Positions 48,132 to 59,046 of a stretch of DNA of 64,000 bases are shown piece after piece (position 1 is the stretch's first letter; each line of letters starts with the position of its first letter). The position numbers were made by a program, and so were the translations under genes. Origin of the DNA: Cryphonectria parasitica EP155 (lineage: Eukaryota > Ascomycota > Sordariomycetes > Diaporthales > Cryphonectriaceae); contig NW_024468909.1 of NCBI RefSeq assembly GCF_011745365.1, forward strand, positions 6,758,001 through 6,822,000, read 5' to 3'. The notes beneath the pieces were generated by a model. That model was not told the origin of the DNA. It saw nothing but the letters and a program-made list of their open reading frames with translations, and did no database searches.

Positions 48132-49569
48132 GACGGGTGGTAGTTGTGTCGATCCTGGATGGGGAGCTGTGGAGAGAGAGAAAGATGGAGAGGAGACCCC
48201 CTTGTTCTGAGAATCTGGGGTCAATATTTCTGTACTATGTAGTAGATTTATGTATGATGATATCCAAAGGTTGTCATGTCATGTCGTGCGACCTTTTATT
48301 GCCGGCTAGATACCGCTGCCCGAGTGACAGTTTAGGATAAGTCATGTCGTTGAACAGCGCCAAAAAAAAAGATGGTCGATGTCTCTATTATGTAATCACA
48401 ATATGAAGAGTCGAGATGTAGATGTTCGAAGATTTGCCAGACTGTGATCATGAAAACGTACAATCATGGTAGATTAAACAGAAAGGAGGTATCACTAAGA
48501 CGTACGCCCATTGCGAGCACATGCACTTCAAGTGTATGTAAGTCAGTGAAATTTATGCAATATACCATGTAGTATACGGCATATACCTACCAAGAAAAGT
48601 ACAATACTCGGGCCATTGCGAAATGTTCCAGTCAGCATAGTACAATGTGCTATGTGAGGTGCCGCCATAGTAAAAGATTCAAAGGTTGCAGAGCCAAGGG
48701 TCCAGGATCGTTGGGGTGCTTACGTACTGCTGAACCCCCCCCCCCCCCCCGGGACCCCATGCCACAGGTACCACATGCGTCCCCCGAATGCTGGCTGCCA
48801 GGGCTGCTCTCGGTCCCTTGGGGCCCAGACGCGCCTGGCTGTGTACTAACCTCCGCCCCCCCTGCACAATGCTGGCTCGTGCCTTAGCTCCCTACCCGGT
48901 CAGTAGTGACGATCACGCCAAATCAATTTAGCAACCTTCGCGACCTGGGCGTCTCCATTCCAGCTCTATTGCGAGAGAGGTGTGTGGCAGGCCGGGATGG
49001 CGCTCGCGTTCCCGTTTCTTTTTTCCAAGATGGATTCTCCATGACGAGCTCACTCATCCATTCAATTACCCACACACACACATTAAAAGGGCCAGCCGAG
49101 TGCTTACCTATCATCGTCTGTCCTTTCCCAGACAGACTGAAAGACAGACAAACCCGTGGGCCGTAATCTCGAGTTTCATCATCGGCTCGTCGCGTTAGCC
49201 AGCTCTCTCAGTCTTTCTCGCGCTCTCTCTCTCTCTCTTGACAAATCGTCCTGCATTCTTCCTATCTGGTTCGTCATCACCCATCCCATCCCATCCCATC
49301 CCCATCCTGCTTCCCATCACCAATCACGATCGCAATTGTGATCGCCATCAGACCAAACCCAAACCCTTCTTCCTCCCCTCGCGCAGCCCAGGTCCAGGTT
49401 ACAGTCAGGCCTAACGCACCATCAGCATCCGTCGGCGAGCGGGCACTGAATCGCAGCCAACCACCAGTCACCTCCCTCCCCCGGCAACAACGCCACAAAA
49501 GACGCATCGTTTCCCTTGTCTACCTCGCCTCGCCACGTTGCGCCCTCACCCTCGCCCTCGGTCGCAGTA
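48132..49569. other. Divergent intergenic region with C16 tract
   Basis: Holds the promoters of the oxygenase (minus) and the Ies1 gene (plus). A run of sixteen C lies at 48735-48750, the longest homopolymer I found in the window. A CCCAT pentanucleotide repeat is at about 49280-49303, and the last 350 bases are pyrimidine-rich leader. No gene is supportable. Confidence 0.6.
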
Positions 49570-51832
49570 ATGGCAGCTTCCCCTTCTTCCGCAGCGGGAA
49601 CGCCTGACCTCGAGGCCCCCAGCTCTCCTGCCCAGCGCAACTACAACGACAAGTCCTTCATGACCAACGTCACCGAGGACGACGACAGGTCCAAGATGGG
49701 CACCCCAGAGCCTGGTCCATCGCGGCGCCGGAGGGGTCTCGGCGCGGGCAACTCGAACGCCATCGGCAAGATCAGGCATCTGAAGAAGGATGACGGCGAG
49801 CCCCTCTGGCGCGTCGACATCCAGTACGACTTCCTGAGGGCCGTCTTCGACGACGACATGCACGTCTTCACCAACAGCTGGGAGCCTAACAAGCCCAAGC
49901 AGACCTTTGCCGACCTCTACATCGATACCATGTCCAGAAGCTCAAAGACCAGTAAGGTCCTCCGCGACAAATTGCTTAGTGACCGAGAAGCCGCCAAGAG
50001 TATGGCTATGGTGTGTCTCCTTGTGAACATCGGCCGCATGAACACCACCCTCAACTGTGAGTGCCAACCCCAGTTTGGTCCTCATCATCGTCGAGACGCA
50101 TCCGTTTCTCTTTGCTAACCTCTCCTCTTGCCCTCCTCGTGCAGTCTTTCCCGAGATGAGAGCACAACTACGAACCTATCACGCTATCCCTTCCCTCCAG
50201 GCTCGACAAGATCCCAACTCGTACAAGCAATTGCAGGATGCCCCCCGACTGAAATCCATACTGAAGGGAGGCTCGGAGGACCGCCCCGAGCCGCAGTCGC
50301 TGGATTCTATCAAGAACATGAACATACCAAGGACCAACCCCGTCAACCTGCTGTTCGTCCTCTGCCTCTCGGCCCCCAAGGTGGCAGAGCTGCACTTCCC
50401 ACCAGGGCGGGAGTTCCACGACCTCATCATGAAGACAAACCTCAGCAGCAAGTCTCGCGCCCGCGCCTTCCTGTGGGTCATCTGGTTCTACCTCGAGTCC
50501 GACTTCACCGAGGAGGGCTGCATGGAGAATCCCTTCGGCGAGGGTGTGGACTACGGCGTGGACGTTGCCAACCAGGGCGTCCCCCGCCTCGAGGAGCTGA
50601 CCAAGGCTGAAGAGGCCGAGGAGAACATCGACACACAGGAGGAGATCGAGTACGGCAGGGGCAAGCAGGCCATGCGGAAGAAGATCATCGAGGCCGATCA
50701 GCAGTATGCTCTCGAGAGCAGCTCCAAGCGTGGGTCGAGGGCTCGTATGTTTCCAGCTGGTGATGAGGGCTCTACGATGGGTGTACTGCCCAGGATCAGG
50801 CCTTCCAAGCACGAGTCCGACATGGACAGCACCCGCTCGACTCCTCCGCCCCGAGCCCTTGCTAGGCACAAGGACGGCCTTGGTGGCTCGAACCGTCGCG
50901 CCGGAGCACCTTTGAAGTACCAGATCTTCGAGGGCAGCTCCCCCGGCGGCCCGCAGGTCATCGAGGGCATCGTGGCGAGGAAGCCGAGGCCCCCCACTGC
51001 ACATCAGCTCGCTGTAGAGCGTAACAGATCCCAGCGGGTGGAGTATATTCTTGACCGTGGGATCAGGAAGGCCCACCGAAAGGCACGCCGCTCCCGAAAG
51101 ATGGAGGGCGCCGTTGTCCGAGCAGTGGCACGGCTGAAGCACATGGACGATCCTTTTGATGATAGCGAGGGCGAGGAGAATGTCAACGCTCTGAAGCATC
51201 ACGCGCTCGTGGGCCCATCCGCCTATCCCTCCGGCACCGACCCGATGACAGGAAAGAAGCTGTCTTTCCGAGAGCGAGGTTTCGGTGGCCTGGTGCCCAT
51301 GGTCTCCGAGGTGGACGACTTTGGCGAGGAGTTTGTTGCGTACAGTGCCTCCCTGCGCCGTGCAGTCCGCCGTCTCAACCGATGGGAAGGTCAAGTCGGG
51401 CCCGATGTGGGACCCATCGCGCCTATCAAGAAGGTCAAGCAGAGGCCGGCGAACGGAGAGAGGGACCCAGACGAGACCGAAGAGGAGGTAGACCGGGATG
51501 CAGACGCCACGCAGTACTCCATGATGGAGGACAGCATGCTTGCGCCTGCAAAGTCCAGGTCGAGGCCCCGCGGCCGCAAGTCGAATGGGGTCGCGCCAGC
51601 GCCAAGCTCCAACGGCGATGTCACCATGGAGGATGCCGAAGACTTGAACGAGGTGGATAAGGAGCTACTGGGTCTGGCCAGCGACCGAGAGAACGAGAAT
51701 GAAAATGAGAACGAGAACGAGAACGAGAACGGCGACGGCGACGACGGCGAAGGCGATGGCGAGGACGAGGACCTGGACGACCTGGAGCTTACGATGCTCG
51801 GGCGGAAGGAGGTTGCCTCTGACTCGGAGTAG
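49570..51832 (+). CDS. IES1: INO80 chromatin-remodelling complex subunit Ies1
   Basis: Two exons (49570-50056, 50145-51832; 88-bp intron) give 724 residues. The segment from about residue 60 to 320 is the conserved Ies1 region: GEPLWRVDIQYDFLRAVFDD, KQTFADLYIDTM, VCLLVNIGRMNTTLNFFPEM, RTYHAIPSLQARQDP, and HFPPGREFHDLI with FLWVIWFYLESDF. Ies1 is a fungal-specific accessory subunit of the INO80 complex; its exact role is poorly known. The second half is basic and low-complexity. The end is acidic and contains a run of seven Glu-Asn pairs (DNA 51689-51730). The ATG at 49570 is the first in frame. A 408-residue antisense frame inside exon 2 is a shadow of biased codons. Confidence 0.9.
51689..51730 (+). 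repeat. Coding hexanucleotide repeat (Glu-Asn)7
   Basis: GAGAAC-type units, with GAGAAT and GAAAAT variants, are repeated seven times in the acidic tail of Ies1. Because the unit is six bases, changes in copy number keep the frame, so the tail length may vary between strains. Confidence 0.9.
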
Positions 51833-53949
51833 CACTTCTGGGCCCGAAACCCTCTGGACCCAGCAGGTAATAAGACCTACTCTGCATGGTTCAAGAAAGG
51901 ACACAAGGCGGCCCCACGGATCATTTGACTCTGTTGTTTCGTTTGGAATGGAGCAGGGGAAAACGAATGTCTACAGATATTCTGCCGTGGAGGTGGGGAA
52001 AGGGTAACTGCGTCTCGAACCTGGACTTCGGGCATGAGGGCACCACAATGATACACAGTGGGCGGTGAAACAAATAACAAAACAGAAATGAATGCGTCTC
52101 AAGTGAAGGATTGGGCATAGCCTTGTGGGAAGGGGGGAAGGAAGAAAGAAAGAAAAAAAAAGGAGCCAATTAGCAGACTGCCTGGTAGGGGAAAGCTGGT
52201 CACATCCAGCATATACAATTAATGGGAATTCTTGCAACAACACGGCACGTGGTTCCGCAGTGCTAAGATGTCCTTGGGACTGTTCTATCCCGGTCTGCTC
52301 CTTCAACTACTCATCCAGGAATCTCAAACCATCTTGACTGCAACTGACTTGACACCCTCAAAGGCAGACTTCTTCTACCAGCGTGTCATGTTGATTCTCC
52401 TGCTTACATTTGCCCTCCCTGCGACTAGCGAAAGTGCTTCACGGACTGCGTGGCCTTCCTTCAGACCTCCAAAGGAAGAGCTACCATGGTGTCAACTTCA
52501 TCGCCCGCCTGCCAATCAAAAGCTCTGCACGAGGCCCTGATCCTCCAACATGATGTTGGGGATAGGAGTAAAGCTATCACCTGACCATCTTGCTTGGGAG
52601 GCAGGAGGTTGTCTGTCCCCATGTACAGCCCGACTTGCCGTTGATAACTGCTCATAGCCCACGATAGGTGCAGAGGCAACCCATTTATATTAGTGCGGCG
52701 AGAACTGTGCAACCACACAATCCCATGCTAAGGCGGGGGGACGTCATTAGCGGACAGAACACAGCTCGAAGCCTGTAGCCGAAGCACAGCGACGCAAAGC
52801 GTTGAAAGGGGTCACCAGCAGGCCTGGAGCGTCGGGAAACGCTCCGTTGATGTCATTCTGAGGGTGGAAGAAATATGGGCTGGCTTGGAGGCGGACAGGA
52901 GAGAGCAGTTTGCGTTAGCCATGAAGATGGGATGCTTGTGGGTGGTTGGTTAGTCCATGAAAAAGGATGAGAGGACATCCTGGGTTATTACTATTGGTAA
53001 GATTTACTCATTAGGTGTGTGAGTGAGGCTCTGCTGCATCGAGGTAGGAACGAGGCCCTACTGCATGGACAGGATGAACAATCCTATTGATCATGGTCTG
53101 ATTACTGTGCAGCTTGCACGTACAACAGCTTATGTGTGCTCAATAATTATCTCTACATACTTTCTTGCTTACAGTGATAAAGGAGATTGGTCATCTCGTG
53201 TTGCGAATAGCATTGTCTTTAGCCGTAGTATTACTTATTCGCAATTTCAGAATCAAGGTTCGAAGTTGATTTGAACAACCAGTGACTTTGGTATCTTGCA
53301 AAGTACTAAGTAGGCTCCAAAAACTCTCACCTTTGGTCGGCATATACACCGTAAAATCAACCATGAACCTGTCCTCCTTGTGCTTACTGTAATTACTTGA
53401 TCCGGTATCTAATCTCGACACTTGTACACTCGCCAGCCTTCCGTTGCACATTATTTATATACCATTCTATTAATGTTGGCTGCTTATCATGCCACAGCCG
53501 ACATGATACGGCTCTCCATGTTCCAGCTTTCAAATGTAAAAATCTTCTTACATCTACTATAAGCTGAATATGAGTATTGGTTTGAGCAATTCTTCTATTG
53601 TCGTTGTTGTTGATAACGTGGAGCATATAAAATGGGTCGTACAATTAATGAGGTCCGAACGGTGGAATGCAAATGAGAACAACTCTATTCTATCAGCGAT
53701 AACTTTCTCGCTCGTACTATGTTATTTACCCTATATGCTACGCCTCATTCCAACATTCTTTGGACATGTGTCGCAAGTCGGCTGGTCCACTGCATGGGAG
53801 GCCACCAGCTGAAGTGGGCCGAGCCACAGCGCCGCAGGTAAACTCCAAACCTGGCACCTCTTGCACCCTCGACACACCCTCAAAACCGCATTTAAACAAC
53901 TTAAATACTTCTTTTTATGCACCTCCCGTTTATTTTTCAACATTCCAAA
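51833..53949. other. Intergenic with AT-rich island at 53.0-53.75 kb
   Basis: Mainly the spacer between Ies1 and the HET gene. Three 60-base rows counted at 53101-53280 average about 38% GC, well below the genes around them. Two minus-strand frames (53191-53451 and 53393-53644) translate without a recognisable domain, and no terminal repeats were seen. It could be an old, decayed insertion or simply AT-rich spacer. Confidence 0.5.
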
Positions 53950-56205
53950 ATGTCACAAAAAGCAGGCATGTCAACGAAAAGCCTCAGACGCTCGGATCTC
54001 TGCAGAGAATGTGCCACCATCGACTGGGAGGCAATTTTCGCCAGCCCTGGCGAGAATCCTACACAAATTCTCCGCCAGGACAAAGCCTCGTACAGCCAGA
54101 GCGTGAAAAACTCAAGGGGAGAGGATGCACCTGTCTTAGAATCAAGCTGTCATCTCTGTCGCTTTTTCGCGGAACTGCACCAATCGCAGAATATCGAGGA
54201 CGAGTCCTCTGGCATCTTTGCCTGGAGTCACGGGGGACCTGTTACTAGTATCGACGGCCGCTTTTATCAGCATCGCCGGGTCGATTTCCAGCCTGAACGT
54301 CCCATCGCTACCCTAAGGGTATTGACGTGCATGCTCGACAATGTTGCTGCGGAGATGACTCAACGCCGGATAGTGCACAGATCATTCGACGCCGCCTTGC
54401 CCAGAGCCTGGCTCACCCACTGTCAGGGTCACCACCCGGAGTGTTCACCGAAGCGCCCAGTTCCGCAGACGAACCTGATCGATTGCATTGAGCGTAACAT
54501 CGTCCCCTCGAGCTTTGCACAGGACAAGCGGTTCATTGCTCTGAGCTATGTCTGGGGCAAGGCTCCCTCCAAGCAACAGCAACAAACGCAGCCAACCTCT
54601 TCCAGCTCTGCAGCACTGGGGCTCCCAGTACCTCTCCCGCACACGATAGCTGATGCCATGACTGTCACCCAGGCTCTCGGCTTCCGCTACCTATGGGTAG
54701 ACCAATATTGCATCAACCAAACAGACCCAGCCGACAAAGCCCGGCAGATCAGCCAGATGGACCTCATCTACAAGTGCGCCGACCTCACCATCATCGCTGC
54801 TGCTGGTGACAGCCATGACTACGGGCTCCCAGGTGTTGGAGAGCGGCCACGGAGCTTGCCTGAGCCCTTCATCCTTGACGATAGGTTCAAGTTCGGAGTC
54901 CATCCACTGCGTGAAACTACATGGCGACAGTCCACGTGGAATTCCCGCGCGTGGACATTCCAGGAGGGCCAGTTGCCGCGCAGGCGGCTGCTTTTCGCCG
55001 AGGAAGGGATGGTGTTCGAGTGCGCGCACCCTGCGGGCGGCGTGCAAGTGGAGAATCATGTGAGCATCGATTGCGCGGGCGACGACGCCGCCTTGGTGCA
55101 GCAGTTCGAGGAGCAGTCGTCCAAGAGCCTGATTGCGCGAATGGGAATCGGCAGTCAGCTTCTCTCGCTGGATTTAGACACAAGCAACAACGATCTGACC
55201 TGCCTGGGAGAGAAGCTGGTCAGCTGCTTTGTCCAGTATCTAGATTTATTGAAGGAATACTGCAAGAGAGAATTGTCGTTTCCTTCGGACGGGCTTCATG
55301 CGTTTCAAGGCGTGGCCAATGTGTTTGAGAAGGCCCCGCTTCCTGTCTATAACGTTGCCGGCATCCCCTTCATTGTGGCAGGTGAGACTGGTTCTCAACT
55401 CCAAGTCTCTTCAGCAGAGGCCAGCTTCGCATATGGACTGGCATGGACCACATGGACTTCAAGGCAACCGTCGGCACAGGATGGCTCATTCCCATCCTGG
55501 ACGTGGGCCAGTATGTTTCCGCTCGACATGCAGCGGCCGTTTCTGGAGACGAGTGCTCAGGGAGGCGTCTCGTATCGGCGCCACGCACATGACATACAGT
55601 TCGAGCCCGCTAGCGTCAACAACAATGACGACGGCATCAAAGAGCGACTCTTTAACCTCTTGGACTACACCAACGCGTGTACAACATCGCTGGGATCCCT
55701 GACTGCACTTGGACCACCCCGGGCCGTGCACCTCGTGGCCCCGATCTTGTCACCAAAAATATCCTTAAATGAGGTAGCGGTCCCGAAGGAGGCTGGCATC
55801 TCCACCTCGCGAATGCTTGGGACCCTATTCTTTGATAGAGAGAGAAAAGCGCTCGGTGTTGAGATGTTGGATGAGCATGGCACGTTGACACTTTACCGCA
55901 CTTCTTCTCAGCGTGTCAGTTATGACCAAGACCAATACCATCGGGCTCACGTGAACCTATCTTCGAAGAGATGGGGACTTCTTGTGCTGGGGCAACCTGG
56001 TGAAGATAGTTGGGAGACTCGTACTAGAGCCAAGCAGCTGCATATCTTATGCATTCAGTGGATGGATGAGCAAACAGCGATCCGAGTTGGATCGATCAGA
56101 CTTGATCTCTCACTGAGCGATAAGGACGGCAAGAGCTTGGGAGGCCCCGATCCTTTTGAGCGGCACCCTGACTATTTCAAGGAGAGGAGAGTCCGTTTGG
56201 TGTAA
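53950..56205 (+). CDS. HET-domain protein (heterokaryon incompatibility type)
   Basis: A single intact exon of 751 residues. The three HET blocks are clear: FIALSYVWG (195-203), LWVDQYCINQTD (248-259) and NSRAWTFQEGQLPRRRLLF (331-349). Two Cys pairs, LCREC (17-21) and CHLC (67-70), precede the domain in the usual N-terminal position. The last 300 residues (LPSWTWASMF-type end region, here FPSWTWASMF) match the common C-terminal half of such proteins. HET proteins are linked to allorecognition and TIR-like cell-death signalling in fungi; whether this one is active in incompatibility is unknown. A poly-Gln/Ser insert at 209-221 follows the first block. I chose the ATG at 53950 (A at -3); an in-frame ATG at 53917 has a poor context. 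Confidence 0.92.
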   Translation: MSQKAGMSTKSLRRSDLCRECATIDWEAIFASPGENPTQILRQDKASYSQSVKNSRGEDAPVLESSCHLCRFFAELHQSQNIEDESSGIFAWSHGGPVTSIDGRFYQHRRVDFQPERPIATLRVLTCMLDNVAAEMTQRRIVHRSFDAALPRAWLTHCQGHHPECSPKRPVPQTNLIDCIERNIVPSSFAQDKRFIALSYVWGKAPSKQQQQTQPTSSSSAALGLPVPLPHTIADAMTVTQALGFRYLWVDQYCINQTDPADKARQISQMDLIYKCADLTIIAAAGDSHDYGLPGVGERPRSLPEPFILDDRFKFGVHPLRETTWRQSTWNSRAWTFQEGQLPRRRLLFAEEGMVFECAHPAGGVQVENHVSIDCAGDDAALVQQFEEQSSKSLIARMGIGSQLLSLDLDTSNNDLTCLGEKLVSCFVQYLDLLKEYCKRELSFPSDGLHAFQGVANVFEKAPLPVYNVAGIPFIVAGETGSQLQVSSAEASFAYGLAWTTWTSRQPSAQDGSFPSWTWASMFPLDMQRPFLETSAQGGVSYRRHAHDIQFEPASVNNNDDGIKERLFNLLDYTNACTTSLGSLTALGPPRAVHLVAPILSPKISLNEVAVPKEAGISTSRMLGTLFFDRERKALGVEMLDEHGTLTLYRTSSQRVSYDQDQYHRAHVNLSSKRWGLLVLGQPGEDSWETRTRAKQLHILCIQWMDEQTAIRVGSIRLDLSLSDKDGKSLGGPDPFERHPDYFKERRVRLV

Positions 56206-56896
56206 ATATTCAGACGTTAGCTGCTTAGACAATAGAGAGGGAGAAACACATTACGGACAAGAGCAGTTCCCTTGTACAAATCTGCTTGAACTTATGTAGT
56301 AAGCAGCTTGAGTCGCTTCAGCCACAGTTTGATATTAGTCGTTCCAATCAGTTACTTATCTTACTTACTAGCCATCACTAGAAGGAAGGAAGAAAAGAGA
56401 GAAATAACACAAAATGAGGGGACGTAAAGACTGCTGATATGGCATCGCCTAAATATCTCGATGTGGCAATTCAACAGAATATTCATTAGGAGGAATGTCC
56501 TGCTCAAGACATCAGAGCCTAGCACGGATGGCTTTTTATTGAGTTTTCATGCTCGGTACAGCACCCCTGGTTCGAATTAGAAACCTTGGGCAGTAAGTAG
56601 TCTGCACTGTCTTGTAGGAAATTTCCAGCAAACTGAATGTTTGAAAATGTCGAATTTGTTGTGTGTACTGTGTGTAATGACGATAGAGACGAACAAAAAG
56701 AAATACCCAGCCCGCCTGTTTTCCTAACAAACAGGGGCCACTGATCAATTCAGATCCCACCAAAGACTTGCATATTCGTCACTTGTTCAATAAACGCTTT
56801 CCCTTCTCAAGTTGATGATTCGCCTCTGAAGGGGAACTACATCCCGACAGACCTCATGAGCTGAGCACTTCATGAAAATAACTCTGTTTTCCCGGT
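56206..56896. other. Intergenic, no gene seen
   Basis: The 3' region of the HET gene and of the possible small gene that faces it. A B-box-like GGTTCGAATTA at about 56570-56580 does not fold into a tRNA. I see nothing else. Confidence 0.5.
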
Positions 56897-57235
56897 CTAC
56901 ACAGGCATCGACTTGTTCCTACCACTCGTAGGTAGGTAGTCTTCATATATGACGTAGATGCTCTCGAAGCTGAAAGTAGAAGCAATGCTCCACGTAGAAG
57001 ACAGCCCCTGTATGGATGATGGACAGACCGGGTACGGATCAGGGATGCTCTCCATCCACCGCTCCACGTTCGCTAGCCCCCCCGAGTGCGGGCGTATACA
57101 TCGTCGTCGGGGCCGGGGACGACCCTTGGGGCGATGAGAACCATTGTGTCTGTGTTGTCTAGACGGATGAGGTATGTCTTCCCATGCCTCGGAGGACTGG
57201 TCGTCCTCGTGAGCTTGAGACATGCATTGACCCAT
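56897..57235 (-). CDS. Possible small acylated protein, unrecognised
   Basis: A 112-residue frame starts in a very good context (cgacaccATGG). The N-terminus MGQCMSQ fits N-myristoylation at Gly2 and palmitoylation at Cys4, a common membrane-anchor pair. The middle is Arg/Pro/His-rich, and the end (LANVERWMESIPDPYP to SMPV) looks like ordinary protein. An AT-rich TATA-like stretch lies about 240 bp upstream (57474-57489). The Arg-rich middle looks unnatural. In another frame the same bases read as more usual protein (GKTYLIRLDNTDTMVL) up to a run of seven G on this strand at 57077-57083, where one base would switch frames. So this may be a real gene, a spliced gene or a frame-shifted remnant. 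Confidence 0.4.
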   Translation of the reverse strand: MGQCMSQAHEDDQSSEAWEDIPHPSRQHRHNGSHRPKGRPRPRRRCIRPHSGGLANVERWMESIPDPYPVCPSSIQGLSSTWSIASTFSFESIYVIYEDYLPTSGRNKSMPV

Positions 57236-59046
57236 GGTGTCGGCGTGCTTTGTGTGATTCTAGTTGTTGAAGACGTGCTGGACAATGTATTTGGATTCTT
57301 GCAGGCGGTCGTTCTCGTAAATGTAAAATGATGGGTGTAGACAGTGTTTGTATGAAGGAAGGCCTTTTGTTAGCAGAAATGCACAACCTGCCGACTTGAC
57401 AGGTGGACTGGGGAGATCTTTGCTTGAAGGCGGTTGGGATTTAGGGTTTGTAATTGATGTCTGACCAGTGCAAATATACAATATATATATCTCTTCATAT
57501 GATGTACTCATTCATGGATTGCTAGCTCGCCAACGGGATCATGCATTTCTTCATTCCTCCGGGATGTCAATGTTCATGGTAAAGGCATCATTTATTTAGT
57601 GCAACTCGTCTGTTCGAGGACAGAGAAAGGATGATAATACAAGGCATGGTGAAGATTATAGAAAGTGTCTGACTCACGCTGGTGAAGGCATTCTACACCG
57701 GTGCCTCCTACACTCACCTGATAACTTCATAGTAGCTGTTGAGTGAAAGAATCTTCTCGAAGTGAACTGCGCCAGAAAACATTGCAGTATAATCAGATCT
57801 ATTGGACATATACACAGCCTTCGGATCTCAGGAGTAGAGGACAGAGCTAGGATAGTGGCTGACTGTGCTTCCCGTGGCATTGGGCGGTATGAAAAGTAAT
57901 ACCACCCCCCCAGATGGACGAAGAGGGAAGATGGAGGAGGTCGGTCAGGCAGATGATCCGATCCGCAGGAGAAGGTTTTGGAGGAGACGGGAAGGTTAGT
58001 GGATGCGCTGCAGGGGTATTTGGCTCTGAACGGGCACTAGGCCGGGGGTTTGAGGTAACCCCTGTCCCCTGCTTGCTCTCTGCAGCGAACCCCCCTCCCG
58101 CCCAACTCTCAACCCAAGTGATCCCCCCGGGAGCCCCCCTACCCGGCAACCCGCTGCCCACCAGAAACAGAAACAGGGCTAAGAGCTTCCCAGAGGCTGC
58201 AGGTGAGAAAGTGCTTTCTGGTCACCATTGTCAGGGACGGCACCGCTACAGCCCACCCACACAAATACACAGCACCACAGCACAACAACACTGCAGCAGG
58301 AAGCTCAGCACGGCGCAGCTCAGCTCAGCCCAGCCCAGCTCAGCTCAACCAAGCAAATAATCCCCTCCAAGCCAGAGCAGAGAGGCAGATCAGAGCAGGG
58401 TAGTATAGACCACAGCACAAGGGTTTGACGTTGAACAGACGCCGACACGGACAGCCTGACTGGCCTCGACAGCTGCTGTTGCTCCTCCTTCTCGTCCTTC
58501 TCCTTCTTCCTGCCGCCCGCCAACACGTCATCGGTTACCTTGATCAACTGCCACCTGCCTAGACACCGTCTCGACTCTGGCGGAGCCTGTTTCCGTCTCT
58601 TCCTCTTCGTCAAGACGACTGATAGATCTGGGCTCTCATCTTGAACCGAAGCCCACCAGGACAAGCTCGAACCGTTCCTTCCACGACCCCTGATTCTTTT
58701 TTCCTTCTTTCTCACCCTCGTTGACTTCCTCGACCTTGTTCAACCGCCCCCATCTTTTCAGATACACTCTCGCCTCTAACGTCGCGACCGTACACGACCC
58801 TTATTCCAAGACCGAACCCCCCCCCCCCCTTCCCCACGGCGCCGATAAACCTTTCGCTTGCGACAGCTCTCCCTCTACACAACATACATACCATTGTCAC
58901 GCACTGGCTTAACTGGGAATTTGCCCTGCGCATCACCACCTGGGGCTCCGAGTGCCTGCGGCGGCCACCTTGTACAGCGCAGACCACACCTCGTCGCAAA
59001 CGTCTTCTCAGGCTCAGAGCTGTTCCGATACTCCTAAGTGGTAGAC
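57236..59046. other. Intergenic and MKT1 leader
   Basis: No recognised gene. On the minus strand, 57511-57260 has a protein-like frame that could be an upstream exon or remnant tied to the small MGQC frame. From 58.2 kb the plus strand becomes C/T-rich leader for MKT1, with a CAGCT-type repeat near 58315-58350 and a C13 tract at 58817-58829. Confidence 0.5.

Noticed and set aside
50168..51394. 408-residue minus-strand open frame
   Set aside because: It is antisense to the conserved Ies1 exon and has no domain; it follows from codon bias on the other strand.
53191..53644. Two minus-strand frames considered as transposon remnants
   Set aside because: No transposase, integrase or reverse-transcriptase motif and no terminal repeats were seen.
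56568..56582. GGTTCGAATTA, like a tRNA B box
   Set aside because: The flanking bases cannot form a T stem, and no A box lies upstream.
57086..57331. 81-residue plus-strand frame with a hydrophobic stretch
   Set aside because: It lies antisense to the better-supported MGQC frame and has no homologue I recognise.
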